Positions 1 to 9,181 of a DNA stretch of 64,000 nt are shown here, piece after piece. Within the stretch, counting starts at the first letter, position 1; the number at the start of each line of letters is the position of its first letter. The notes below the pieces were generated by a model. That model searched no databases. It saw only the letters and a program-made list of their open reading frames with translations, and had not been told where the DNA came from. Source of the DNA: Hydrogenophaga intermedia (GTDB taxonomy: Bacteria; Pseudomonadota; Gammaproteobacteria; Burkholderiales; Burkholderiaceae_C); NCBI RefSeq assembly GCF_000723405.1, contig NZ_CCAE010000002.1, forward strand, positions 186,001 through 250,000, read 5' to 3'. The position numbers were made by a program, and so were the translations under genes.

Positions 1-174
1 CTCCTGCGGTAGTGCCGCCCAGATGAGCACCAGGTCGGCGTGGCTCTGGTGGTTGGCGAAGTAGATGCGCTGCTCGGCCTTGGGCGGGCAGCCGTACCAG
101 CGCGCCTGAGCGCCGGTGAGCAGGCGCACCAGGCCCAGCAGGAAGTAGCTGACGGCGGTGGCGGCGATCCTCAT
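1..174 (-). CDS. 1-acyl-sn-glycerol-3-phosphate acyltransferase-like protein, 5' part only
   Basis: Only the first 58 codons lie in the window; the gene runs off the left edge. The translation begins with a hydrophobic N-terminal segment (VSYFLLGLVRLL) and reaches NHQSHAD, the HX4D block I catalytic motif of the PlsC/LPLAT superfamily, which transfers an acyl chain to lysophosphatidate or other lysophospholipids at the inner membrane. Its ATG overlaps the TGA of mtgA as ATGA, so the two are probably translationally coupled in one minus-strand operon. The family call rests on the HX4D context; exact substrate cannot be judged from this fragment. Confidence 0.75.
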   Translation of the reverse strand, partial: MRIAATAVSYFLLGLVRLLTGAQARWYGCPPKAEQRIYFANHQSHADLVLIWAALPQE

Positions 175-920
175 GGAAGTTTCACGTCGCCCATTCGAGC
201 GACGATGGTGCCCGTGCGACGCGCCAGGTAGGCCGAGCCCTGGCGCGTCTCGAAGAAGCGCGGGGAGGGCAGCATCACCGCCAGGCGCGCGGCCTCGTGC
301 GCGTTGAGCCGCGCGGCCGGCTTGTTGAAGTAGCGCTGCGCGGCGGCCTCGGCGCCGAACACGCCCTCGCCCCATTCCACGCTGTTGAGGTAGATCTCGA
401 GGATGCGGCGCTTGTCGAGCACCAGCTCGAGCATCAGGGAGAGCACCAGTTCCTGCCCCTTGCGCAGCAGGTTGCGCTCGCCCGAGAGCAGCAGGTTCTT
501 GGCCAGTTGCTGGGTGATGGTGGACCCACCCACCACCTTGGGCTCGCGCGTGCTGCCGTTGGGGTTGCGCGCGGCGCGGCGCTCGGCCAGCTCCTGGCGG
601 CGCTCGTTCTTTTGCCAGGCTTTCTGTATGGCGTCCCAGTCGACGCCGCCGTGCTCGAAAAAGCCCGCGTCTTCGGAGGCCACCACCGCGCGCCACAGGT
701 TCGGGCTGATCTGCTCGCCATCCACCCAGCGCTGGCGCCAGCGCCACTCGGTCTCACCGCGCGCGCTGGCCGTGGCCACGCGCCAGGCCTCGGAACGCTG
801 GAAGGCGGTGCTGTGCGGATCGAGCACGGCCATGAGCGCGATGCCGGCCAGGAAGTAGAGCTGCAGCGCCAGCCCCGCGAGCACCAACCACAGCAGCCAG
901 CGACCGAAGGCGCGACCCAC
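171..920 (-). CDS. mtgA: Monofunctional biosynthetic peptidoglycan transglycosylase
   Basis: 249 aa, a normal length for MtgA, which polymerises lipid II into glycan strands at the periplasmic face of the inner membrane. One N-terminal membrane anchor (about residues 8-33) precedes a GT51 domain. The hallmark motif ASEDAGFFEHGG holds the catalytic Glu (about residue 83), followed by GGSTITQQLAKNL (about 131-143) and EIYLNSVEWGEGVFGA. No transpeptidase domain follows, so it is not a class A PBP. The start is GTG, overlapping the last base of the upstream TonB-like stop codon (TAGTG). It sits between the TonB-like gene and the acyltransferase in one operon. Confidence 0.93.
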   Translation of the reverse strand: MGRAFGRWLLWLVLAGLALQLYFLAGIALMAVLDPHSTAFQRSEAWRVATASARGETEWRWRQRWVDGEQISPNLWRAVVASEDAGFFEHGGVDWDAIQKAWQKNERRQELAERRAARNPNGSTREPKVVGGSTITQQLAKNLLLSGERNLLRKGQELVLSLMLELVLDKRRILEIYLNSVEWGEGVFGAEAAAQRYFNKPAARLNAHEAARLAVMLPSPRFFETRQGSAYLARRTGTIVARMGDVKLP

Positions 921-1798
921 TACTGTCCCGACAGTTGGGTCTGCAGGCCGTCCTCTCGCGTGAAGCGAAAGCGCGAGACGACCACGATCTGGTCGGCCTG
1001 GCGGCGCATGGCCTCGTTGAAGCGGCCGAAGGACAGGCCGCGCACGATGGCGCGGGCCCGGCCGTCGAGCAGGCGGTTGCCCGAGCCCTGCACGACCTCG
1101 GTGTCGAGCACCTGACCGGTGTGGTTCACGGTGATCACCATGGTGAGTTCGCCGTACAGCTTGCGCCCGCCCGATTCGGGGAAGTTGGCCGTGCCGTGCT
1201 GCTCGATGCGCCTGCGCAGGCCGTCGTAGTACACGGCGTACACCGCCTCGCGCGTGGCGGGGCTGATGTAGCGCTTGCGCGGCCGCGCGTTTTCCTCGTT
1301 GATGCGTTTTTCGATCTCGGCCAGCACGCGCACCAAGGCCTGGCGCTTCTGCTCGCGTTCGATGGACTCGCGGCTCTGGCGCTCGGCCGCCGGGGCGGGC
1401 GGCGGCATGGTCGCCAGGGCGCGGCGCACCTGCGCGAGCAACTGCGTCTGCTGCTCCATCAGGGCTTCCAGGCGGCGCACCTCTTCGTCCGGCGTGTCGC
1501 CCAGACGGGCCGTGGCTGCGGGCGGGAGAGGGGAGGTGGCGCGCCCGCGCTCGGCATCACCCCCGCCGGCCAGCGAGGCCTGGGCGATGGCCTGGGCCTT
1601 CTCGGGGCGTTGGTCGCTGCGCGCGTTGACCAGGATCACCTCGAGCGGCGTGTCCTTGAACACCCGGTCGAAGCGTTCGGGGTCGACGAAACGGACCGCG
1701 AGCAGGGCCGCGTGCACGCCGAGCGAGACGAGCAGCGCGAGCTGCAGCGTGCTCAGGTTCCTCAGTCGTTGGACGGCCTTGACGCGGGCGGATTTCAC
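920..1798 (-). CDS. TonB-like energy transducer protein
   Basis: 292 aa. The order is a short cytoplasmic tail, one membrane helix (about residues 18-36), a charged and proline-containing periplasmic stretch with a predicted coiled coil (about 90-180, rich in E, Q, R), then a C-terminal TonB-type beta domain (about 190-285; ...YGELTMVITVNHTGQVLDT...). Such proteins couple inner-membrane proton-motive force to outer-membrane transporters, although this one has no ExbB/ExbD neighbour. I chose the GTG at 1796-1798. The reading frame stays open upstream, but that part is antisense-type shadow of the ribonuclease gene, and a GATAAT hexamer lies 7 nt before this GTG. Several TonB paralogues are usual in this group, so the partner receptor is unknown. 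Confidence 0.8.
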   Translation of the reverse strand: MKSARVKAVQRLRNLSTLQLALLVSLGVHAALLAVRFVDPERFDRVFKDTPLEVILVNARSDQRPEKAQAIAQASLAGGGDAERGRATSPLPPAATARLGDTPDEEVRRLEALMEQQTQLLAQVRRALATMPPPAPAAERQSRESIEREQKRQALVRVLAEIEKRINEENARPRKRYISPATREAVYAVYYDGLRRRIEQHGTANFPESGGRKLYGELTMVITVNHTGQVLDTEVVQGSGNRLLDGRARAIVRGLSFGRFNEAMRRQADQIVVVSRFRFTREDGLQTQLSGQ

Positions 1799-1805
1799 GC
1801 GGGGG

Positions 1806-1811
1806 ATTATC
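1806..1811 (-). promoter_or_regulatory. -10-like GATAAT directly before the TonB-like GTG
   Basis: On the minus strand GATAAT is followed by 7 nt and then the GTG start, predicting a 1-nt 5' leader. No Shine-Dalgarno sequence and no convincing -35 are visible. It lies just outside the ribonuclease stop codon. Confidence 0.45.
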
Positions 1812-3870
1812 CGTTCTGCGGGGTGTCCCCAGGGGTATCGGCAGCGGCAGGCTCGTCCAGATCGATGGCCAGCGCCACCGGGGCGCCCAACGGCTCTTCC
1901 TCGTCCTCTTCGGCTTCGCTCTCCAGCGCGTCGGCGCTCTCCACCGGCTGGTCGAGCCGCTCGATGACGGTGCCGCTTACCTCCAGGCTGATGTCGTCGA
2001 TGGCGCCGAGCCGCACGCGCAGGTGGGCGCCGCGCATCAGGCCCTCGGCGCCCAGCACGGGCAGCACCAGGGGCAGGGTGTCGGCGCGCACCAGGCCGTC
2101 CTTGATCAGCGTGGCCGTGAGTTCGGTGATGCCGTTCTGGCGCAGGTGCTGCAGCGTCCAGTAGCGCTCCATGCCGCCCTGGAAACCGTTGTACGCGGCG
2201 TGGGCGGCGTCGAAGGCGCTCACCACGGCGAACAGGTTGGCGTCCTTGGGCTTGAAGGGCGCGGCGAGCGCGGCCGTCTTGCCGTGGCGCGCGCAGGCCA
2301 CGATCTGCCACTGGTTCACCAGATCGACGTAGCGGCGCAAGGGCGAGGTGCTCCAGGCGTAGGCTTTCACCCCGATGCCCGCGTGCGGCAGCGCCTTGGT
2401 GCCCATGCGCACCTTGATGCCGGGCAGCAGGCTGGCCTGGCTGCGGTAGATGCCGGGCACGCCGCACTCGGCCAGCCACAGGCCCCAGGTCTTGTTGGCC
2501 AGGATCATGGCCTCGGCCACCATCAGATCCAGCGGCGCGCCGCGCGAGCGCGTGCCGATGAGCACACGCTCGTCGCCGGCGGGCTCGTCACCTTGCACGC
2601 CCTCGAGCTTGAAGGTGTAGTCGGGCCGCGTAAAGGTCTCGGGCTTGCCACGCGCCACTTCTCGCTGCGCCTTGTGTTCGCGCGCGAAGCGGTGCAGGAA
2701 GACCAGCGCGGGCTGCAGGCCCGCGAGTTCCGCTGGAGCGGCGGAATTCGCTTCGCCCCCGAGCCATGCCTCGGTGACGATGGCGTCGAGCCGGTCGTGG
2801 CGCAGGTTGTGGGCGATGGGCACGCGCTCCAGCGCGGTGCGGCTGGCGCCCACGGCCAGCGTGGCCTCGTCGATCTCCACGTACAGCGACACGGCCGGGC
2901 AGTCGCGCCCGGCCTGCAGCGTGTAGGCCTCCACCACCGCATCGGGCAGCATGGTGATCTTGTGGCCCGGCATGTAGACGGTGGACAGCCGGTGGCGGGC
3001 GATCTCGTCGAGCGCGCTGCCGGGCGCGATGGCCAGGCCCGGCGCCGCGATGTGGATGCCCAGCGTGACCGTGCCCGAACCCAGACCCTGCACGGACAGC
3101 GCGTCGTCGATCTCGGTGGTGGCGGAGTCGTCGATGGAGAAGGCCTGCACGTTCGCCAGGGGCAGCTCGTCGGCCACCGGCGGCGCGCTGAGCGCAGGAA
3201 AGCCCGTGCCCTTGGGGAAGTGCTCGAACAGGAAGCGCTGCCAGTGGAACTGATACGCGCTGGTGATGGCGCCGGCCTTCTGCAGCAGCACCAGCGGTGC
3301 GGTGTGGCTCTGGCGCGCGGCCTCCACCACGGCCTTGTACTCGGGGCCGTTCTTGTCGGGCTTGAAGAGGATGCGGTAGAGCTGCTGGCGCACCGGCTCG
3401 GGGCATTGGCCGGCGGCGAGCTCGGCGGCCCAGGCTTCGATACGGGCCTGCAGCTCCTTCTTCTTCTCGATGGCGGCCAGGGCCTGCGCCACGATCTCGG
3501 GCGGCGCCTTCTTGAAGCGGCCCTTGCCGGCGCGGCGGAAGTAGTGCGGCGCGTTCTGCAGGGTGAGCAGGGCGGCCGCCTGCTGTGCCGTGCCGGCCTG
3601 GGCGTTGAAGTACTCGCGCGCCAGGTCGGCGAAGCCGAACTCGTCCTCGGGCGCGAACTCGTAGGCGAGCTCGAGCTCCATGCCCTCGGCCAGCGCAGTG
3701 GCCTCCTTCATGAGCTCGGCGGGCGAGGGTTTCTCGAATCGCAGCAGCGCGTTGGCCGCCTTCACTTTCACCCGCTTGCCGGAGTCGAGTTCCACTTGAA
3801 GAGAACTTTCGGCCTCGGACAGCAGGCGGCCGGTCAGGAACTTGCCGGCCTCGTCGAACAGGATGTGCAT
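1807..3870 (-). CDS. RNB-domain exoribonuclease (RNase II/R family)
   Basis: 687 aa when started at MHILFDEAGKF; 40 further in-frame codons upstream lack family character. The RNB catalytic domain is recognised by SIDDSATTEIDDALSV (residues 245-260), the metal-binding Asp cluster of RNase II/R. The second Asp of the D-x5-D-x-DD pattern is Glu here (D247, E253, D255, D256). Later blocks include HRLSTVYMPGHKITMLP and the YAWSTSPLRRYVDLVNQ motif that positions RNA. A small C-terminal beta domain and an acidic tail (about 655-672) follow, with no obvious full RNase R-type S1 plus basic tail. The protein degrades single-stranded RNA 3' to 5' in the cytoplasm. A GACAAT hexamer lies 7 nt upstream of the ATG and there is no SD. 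Confidence 0.88.
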   Translation of the reverse strand: MHILFDEAGKFLTGRLLSEAESSLQVELDSGKRVKVKAANALLRFEKPSPAELMKEATALAEGMELELAYEFAPEDEFGFADLAREYFNAQAGTAQQAAALLTLQNAPHYFRRAGKGRFKKAPPEIVAQALAAIEKKKELQARIEAWAAELAAGQCPEPVRQQLYRILFKPDKNGPEYKAVVEAARQSHTAPLVLLQKAGAITSAYQFHWQRFLFEHFPKGTGFPALSAPPVADELPLANVQAFSIDDSATTEIDDALSVQGLGSGTVTLGIHIAAPGLAIAPGSALDEIARHRLSTVYMPGHKITMLPDAVVEAYTLQAGRDCPAVSLYVEIDEATLAVGASRTALERVPIAHNLRHDRLDAIVTEAWLGGEANSAAPAELAGLQPALVFLHRFAREHKAQREVARGKPETFTRPDYTFKLEGVQGDEPAGDERVLIGTRSRGAPLDLMVAEAMILANKTWGLWLAECGVPGIYRSQASLLPGIKVRMGTKALPHAGIGVKAYAWSTSPLRRYVDLVNQWQIVACARHGKTAALAAPFKPKDANLFAVVSAFDAAHAAYNGFQGGMERYWTLQHLRQNGITELTATLIKDGLVRADTLPLVLPVLGAEGLMRGAHLRVRLGAIDDISLEVSGTVIERLDQPVESADALESEAEEDEEEPLGAPVALAIDLDEPAAADTPGDTPQNG

Positions 3871-3877
3871 GGGCGGG

Positions 3878-3883
3878 ATTGTC
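3878..3883 (-). promoter_or_regulatory. -10-like GACAAT before the RNB ribonuclease ATG
   Basis: GACAAT on the minus strand is followed by CCCGCCC and the ATG, giving a predicted 1-nt leader. No SD or clear -35 is seen. This spacing supports the MHILFDEAG start over the longer open frame. Confidence 0.45.
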
Positions 3884-3928
3884 CCATCCCGGCCATGGGG
3901 GCCGTCACTTCGGGCGGCCCATCGGCCG

Positions 3929-4552
3929 TCAGGCCAGCCGCAGGAAGCCGAACACCGCGTCCATGTGCGCCTCGAAATCGCTGATCGCATGGTCGCCGCC
4001 CTCCAGCAGGCGGATGTCGCCCCCCGCGCAGAAGGCCTGCATCTCGCGCCAGTCGAGCACCTCGTCGCCTTTGGCGACGATCGCCATCAGCCGATCGGGC
4101 GTCACGGGGTTCAAGGGCGCCAGCCGCGCGATGTCGGCCTCCAGCACCCGGAGTTCGTCCACGAAGGCCGGCTCGAAGAAGAAACGCTCCTCGGGGTTCT
4201 GCCAGGTGGTCTGCTCGCCGATGTGGTCCGACAGGTCGCGTGCGGGAAAGCTCGCGGGGTTGAGCAGCACCGCGCGACAGCCCGTCTGCAGGGCGAACCA
4301 GCGCGCGTAGAAGCCGCCCAGCGAGGAGCCGACCACGGCCGTGCGATCGAAGGGCCAGTCGGCCGTGCCCTGGCGGACCAGCGCCGCCGCGGCGCGCGGC
4401 GAGGGCGGCAATTGGGGGCACCACCAGGTTACGCCGGGGTGCTCGCGGTGCACGAACTCGCCCACCATCCGCGCCTTCATGGACAGCGGCGAGGACCGGA
4501 AACCGTGCAGGTAGAGCAGGTGGGTGGCGGGGCTGTCCGTGGGGGCGTTCAT
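3929..4552 (-). CDS. YqiA-type alpha/beta-hydrolase (esterase)
   Basis: 207 aa, the usual size of the YqiA/UPF0227 family of small serine esterases. Visible features are YLHGFRSSP after the first strand, a nucleophile elbow GSSLG (Ser77), an acidic segment GDEVLDW and the catalytic His in EGGDHAISDF near the C-terminus. I started at MNAPTDSPATH because the upstream open frame is antisense of rodA. The gene is divergent from rodA across only 22 bp, and both reading directions contain an AT-rich hexamer in the shared site GATAATC. Physiological substrate is unknown; E. coli YqiA cleaves palmitoyl-CoA and short esters in vitro. Confidence 0.82.
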   Translation of the reverse strand: MNAPTDSPATHLLYLHGFRSSPLSMKARMVGEFVHREHPGVTWWCPQLPPSPRAAAALVRQGTADWPFDRTAVVGSSLGGFYARWFALQTGCRAVLLNPASFPARDLSDHIGEQTTWQNPEERFFFEPAFVDELRVLEADIARLAPLNPVTPDRLMAIVAKGDEVLDWREMQAFCAGGDIRLLEGGDHAISDFEAHMDAVFGFLRLA

Positions 4553-4560
4553 CGACTGAG

Positions 4561-4567
4561 GATAATC
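4561..4567. promoter_or_regulatory. Shared -10-like site between yqiA-type gene and rodA
   Basis: The heptamer GATAATC reads GATAAT on the plus strand, 8 nt before the rodA ATG (predicted 2-nt leader). On the minus strand it reads GATTAT, 9 nt before the esterase ATG (predicted 3-nt leader). The whole divergent intergenic region is 22 bp, so -35 regions would lie inside the opposing genes. Confidence 0.4.
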
Positions 4568-4574
4568 GCGTCCC

Positions 4575-5732
4575 ATGGCCGTCGTCCTCGACAAACCCAG
4601 TCTGCTGCAGCGCGCGATCCCTTTCATGCGGGGCTTCGACTGGCCGCTGATCGCCATCGTCTGCTGCATGGCCGCGCTGGGCCTGCTCACCATGTATTCG
4701 GTGGGCTTCGACCACGGCTCGCGCTTTGCCCAGCACAGCCGCAACATGCTCATCGGCGCGGGCGTGATGCTGGTGTTCTCTCAGATCCCGCCGCAGCGCC
4801 TGATGAGCCTGGCGCTGCCGGTCTACATCGTGGGCGTGGCCCTGCTGCTGGGGGTGGAGTTCGCGGGCGTCATGCGCAAGGGCGCGCAGCGCTGGCTGGA
4901 CATCGGCGTCACCGTGATCCAGCCCAGCGAGATCATGAAGATCGCCATGCCCATGATGCTGGCGTGGTGGTTCCACCGCCGCGAAGGGCAGCTCAAGGCC
5001 ACGGATTTCATCGTCGCGGGGGGGCTGCTGGCGGTGCCCATCGCGCTCATCCTGCTGCAGCCCGACCTGGGCACCACCCTGCTGGTGATGGCCTCGGGCC
5101 TGGCCGTCATCTTCTTCGCCGGCCTGAGCTGGAAGCTCATCGTCCCGCCCGTGTTGCTGCTGGCAGTGGGCGTCGTGGTGCTGATCTTCAATGAGTCGAG
5201 CTGGTGCGCGCCCGGGGTGGATTGGCAGGTGCTGCACGAGTACCAGCGCCAGCGCGTGTGCACCCTGCTGGACCCGACCAAGGACCCGCTGGGCAAGGGT
5301 TTCCACATCATCCAGGGCATGATCGCCATCGGCTCGGGCGGCGTCTGGGGCAAGGGCTTCATGCAGGGCACGCAGACTCACCTGGAATTCATCCCCGAAC
5401 GCACCACCGACTTCATCTACGCCGCCTTCTCCGAGGAGTTCGGCCTGGTGGGCGTGTTGGTGCTGGTGGTGGGGTTCACCGCGCTCATCGGCCGGGGGCT
5501 GATCATCGCGGCCGAGGCGCCCACGCTGTTCTCGCGCCTGCTGGCTGGCGCGCTCACGCTCAACCTGTTCGTCTACGCCTTCGTCAACATGGGCATGGTC
5601 AGCGGCATCCTGCCGGTGGTGGGCGTGCCGCTGCCCTTCGTGAGCTACGGGGGCACGGCCATGGTGACGATGGGGGTCGGGCTGGGCATGTTGCTGGCGA
5701 TTTCGCGGGCCAAGCGGCTGGTGCCCACATGA
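4575..5732 (+). CDS. rodA: Rod-shape SEDS peptidoglycan polymerase RodA
   Basis: 385 aa, slightly longer than E. coli RodA. It is a polytopic SEDS protein with about ten membrane segments. Recognisable blocks are DWPLIAIVCCMAALGL near the N-terminus, ITVIQPSEIMKIAMPMMLAW-type sequence (TVIQPSE) in the middle, LQPDLGTTLLV, and the long periplasmic loop with the WGKGFMQGTQTHLEFIPERTTDFI segment. The C-terminal VGVPLPFVSYGGTAMV is the SEDS signature. It polymerises lipid II in the elongasome with PBP2 (not in this window). Its TGA overlaps the candidate ATG of the next gene. Confidence 0.95.
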   Translation: MAVVLDKPSLLQRAIPFMRGFDWPLIAIVCCMAALGLLTMYSVGFDHGSRFAQHSRNMLIGAGVMLVFSQIPPQRLMSLALPVYIVGVALLLGVEFAGVMRKGAQRWLDIGVTVIQPSEIMKIAMPMMLAWWFHRREGQLKATDFIVAGGLLAVPIALILLQPDLGTTLLVMASGLAVIFFAGLSWKLIVPPVLLLAVGVVVLIFNESSWCAPGVDWQVLHEYQRQRVCTLLDPTKDPLGKGFHIIQGMIAIGSGGVWGKGFMQGTQTHLEFIPERTTDFIYAAFSEEFGLVGVLVLVVGFTALIGRGLIIAAEAPTLFSRLLAGALTLNLFVYAFVNMGMVSGILPVVGVPLPFVSYGGTAMVTMGVGLGMLLAISRAKRLVPT

Positions 5733-6724
5733 ACGTGGGCCCCCACACTCCGCCGCTGCGCGGGTCGCTGCCCCCCGAGGGGGCTGATCCGGCTTGGGGC
5801 GGCCCGGCGCCGGATCGTGGCGTTTGTGTTCCTGTGGCCGTCATCGGCGCCGGCCTCATGGGCGGCGCCATGGTCGAGCGCCTGCGGGAGCGCGGCTGGC
5901 CCGTGGCGGTGCACGACATCGACCCCGCCTGCGCCCAGCGCGCCCGCGCGGCCGGCGCCACGGTCTGCGCCAGTGCGCGCGAGGTGGCGGCCGTTCTGGA
6001 AGAAGGTGGTGTCCTGGCTCTCGTGGTGGTGGATGCGGGCCAATGCCGCGAGGTGCTCTGGGGCGAGCAGGGCGCCGCGCCCCTGCTCAAGCCCGGCCAG
6101 ACCCTGCTGCTGTGCCCCACCATTGCGCCCGAAGACACCGAGGCCATCGCCGCGCGGCTGGCGCCGCGGGGCGTGGACACCATCGACGCCCCCATGTCCG
6201 GCGGCCCCGCCCGGGCGCGCGCCGGCACCATGAGCCTGATGCTGGCCGGCCCCGAGGCCGCGCTGCAGCGCCACGCGGGGCTGCTGGCCGACCTGTCCGA
6301 CAGCCAGTTCCGCGTCGGCGAGCGCGTGGGCGACGGCGCGCGCACCAAGCTCGTGAACAACCTGCTGGCGGGCATCAACCTCGCGGGCGCGGCCGAGGCG
6401 CTCGCCCTGGCGCAGCGCCTGGGGCTGGATCTGGCGCGCACGCTCGACGTGATCGAGCGCTCCAGCGGCCAGAGCTGGATCGGCGCCGACCGGCTGCGCC
6501 GCCAACTGGCCGGCGACACCGCGCCGCGTGCCCACATGACGCTGCTGGCCAAGGACACGCGCCTCGCGGTGGCCGCCGGTCGGGCCGCCGGGCATGAAGG
6601 TGTGCTGGGCCCGCAGGCCGCCGCCGTCTTCGCCGCCGCCTTGAGCGAGGGCATGGCCGGGCTGGACGACGGCGCGCTGCTCGACTGGATGCGCGCGCAC
6701 CCCGACGGTTTGCCAAGCCCCTGA
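5729..6724 (+). CDS. NAD(P)-dependent beta-hydroxyacid dehydrogenase (3-hydroxyisobutyrate dehydrogenase family)
   Basis: Up to 331 aa. The Rossmann fold begins VAVIGAGLMGGAMVERL (GxGxxG), followed by TIDAPMSGGPARARAGTMSLM, the substrate-binding block of 3-hydroxyisobutyrate/tartronate semialdehyde dehydrogenases. The catalytic-Lys region is RTKLVNNLLAGINLAGAAEAL (K in NNLL context). The start is uncertain. ATG 5729 overlaps the rodA stop, but the next ~35 codons are a GC-rich hairpin-forming repeat with no family homology. GTG 5834 would begin exactly at the first beta strand. Substrate is unassigned: the family covers hydroxyisobutyrate, glyoxylate/succinate-semialdehyde and others. Confidence 0.82.
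   Translation: MNVGPHTPPLRGSLPPEGADPAWGGPAPDRGVCVPVAVIGAGLMGGAMVERLRERGWPVAVHDIDPACAQRARAAGATVCASAREVAAVLEEGGVLALVVVDAGQCREVLWGEQGAAPLLKPGQTLLLCPTIAPEDTEAIAARLAPRGVDTIDAPMSGGPARARAGTMSLMLAGPEAALQRHAGLLADLSDSQFRVGERVGDGARTKLVNNLLAGINLAGAAEALALAQRLGLDLARTLDVIERSSGQSWIGADRLRRQLAGDTAPRAHMTLLAKDTRLAVAAGRAAGHEGVLGPQAAAVFAAALSEGMAGLDDGALLDWMRAHPDGLPSP
5737..5810. repeat. GC-rich hairpin element between rodA and the dehydrogenase
   Basis: The stretch contains GCCCCCCGAGGGGGC, a near-perfect short hairpin, flanked by CTCCGCCGCTGCGCGGG and CGGCTTGGGGCGGCCCGGC. From memory, very similar sequences recur in intergenic regions of Comamonadaceae genomes. Only this copy is visible in the window. In the frame of the downstream dehydrogenase it happens to be open, so automatic start callers would include it. 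Confidence 0.5.
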
Positions 6725-6749
6725 GCCCCACAGGCGGGCGGGCCGTTCC

Positions 6750-6755
6750 TACAAT
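6750..6755 (+). promoter_or_regulatory. -10 TACAAT placing +1 on the tldD start codon
   Basis: TACAAT is followed by GGCCGG and then ATG 6762, so the conventional +1 position falls on the A of the ATG (leaderless). No SD is present; a good -35 is not evident. Confidence 0.5.
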
Positions 6756-6761
6756 GGCCGG

Positions 6762-8222
<1,461 letters not shown>

Positions 8223-8227
8223 TCCCG

Positions 8228-8254
8228 GTAGCGCCGCCGGTCAAGCGGCGCTAC
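8228..8254. promoter_or_regulatory. 10-bp inverted repeat upstream of chrB
   Basis: GTAGCGCCGC and its exact complement GCGGCGCTAC are separated by 7 nt, right after the tldD stop. The right arm overlaps a -10-like TACACT (8252-8257). No T-run follows, so a simple intrinsic terminator is unlikely. It could be an operator for the chr genes or a weak hairpin closing the tldD transcript. Confidence 0.45.
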
Positions 8255-8344
8255 ACTGCGCCCCTCGGGACCACAGCCTCCCGCGGCCCGCACCGGGCCA
8301 AGACACGTCGTCCAAGCGCTGAACAGCCCTTCACGGAGCCTGTC

Positions 8345-9181
8345 ATGGACGACGATCTTTTCATTTCACGCACAGCCCTGGCCGCGCGCCTGGGCCACGC
8401 TGGCGCGCCCTGGATCCTGGATGTGCGCCGCCCCGAACGCTTCGACGCCAGTACCCACCGGGTGGCGGGTGCGCTGCGCACCCTCCCGGCAGACGATGCC
8501 GGGCGCGATGTAATCGTGTACTGCGTGCACGGCCACGAGGTGAGCCAGCGCGCGGCGCGCGAGCTGCGCGCCGCCGGCCGCCGAGCCTGGGCGCTGGAAG
8601 GCGGCATCGACGGTGGCGAGCCCGGGGTCGATGACAGCGCCTTCATTGGCCGTGTGCGCGCCGAACCCTTGCCCGTGTTGCGCCAGCGGCGCGATCTCGG
8701 CGTGAGCGGTGAAGCACCGAGTCGCTGGATCACGCGCGAGCGCCCCCGCATCGACCGCATCGCCTGTCCCTGGCTGGTGCGCCGCTTCATCGACCCGCTG
8801 GCCGAGTTCCACTTCGCGCCCACGGCCGAGGTGCTGGCGCGCGCGCAGGCCCTGGGTGCGGTGGCGTTCGACATCCCCGGCGCGCCCATCACCCACGTGG
8901 GCGAGCGCTGCAGTTTCGACGCCTTGATCGATGCCTTCGGCCTGCAACTGCCCGCGCTCGACCGGCTCGCCACCATCGTGCGCGGCGCCGACACCGACCG
9001 GCTCGACCTCGATCCCGTCAGCGCCGGCCTGCTGGCCGTCTCGCTCGGCCTGGCGCGCCTGCACGAGGGCGACGACCACGCCCTGCTGGCTGCCGGCCTG
9101 CCGGTCTACGACGCCCTGTACGCCTGGTGCGCGGCCGAGCAGCGCCGCGACAACGAAACCCATACCTGGAGGCCCGCGTGA
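8345..9181 (+). CDS. chrB: Rhodanese-ChrB fusion chromate resistance protein
   Basis: 278 aa. Residues 1-100 form a rhodanese-like domain (WILDVRRPERFDAS..., active-site loop YCVHGHEVSQ with Cys60). Residues ~125-278 match the ChrB C-terminal domain (RERPRIDRIACPWLVRRFIDP..., then the D/H-rich HEGDDHALLAAGLPVYDALY). ChrB proteins act as chromate-responsive regulators or accessory resistance factors. The SD-like GGAG lies about 8 nt before the ATG. The stop overlaps the GTG of chrA, so the pair is translationally coupled. Whether this form binds DNA is unclear because the usual N-terminal ChrB regulatory domain is replaced by rhodanese. Confidence 0.85.
   Translation: MDDDLFISRTALAARLGHAGAPWILDVRRPERFDASTHRVAGALRTLPADDAGRDVIVYCVHGHEVSQRAARELRAAGRRAWALEGGIDGGEPGVDDSAFIGRVRAEPLPVLRQRRDLGVSGEAPSRWITRERPRIDRIACPWLVRRFIDPLAEFHFAPTAEVLARAQALGAVAFDIPGAPITHVGERCSFDALIDAFGLQLPALDRLATIVRGADTDRLDLDPVSAGLLAVSLGLARLHEGDDHALLAAGLPVYDALYAWCAAEQRRDNETHTWRPA

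Noticed and set aside
8228-8254. Intrinsic terminator of tldD
   Set aside because: The stem is strong but no T-run follows on either strand, so it is listed as a possible operator instead.
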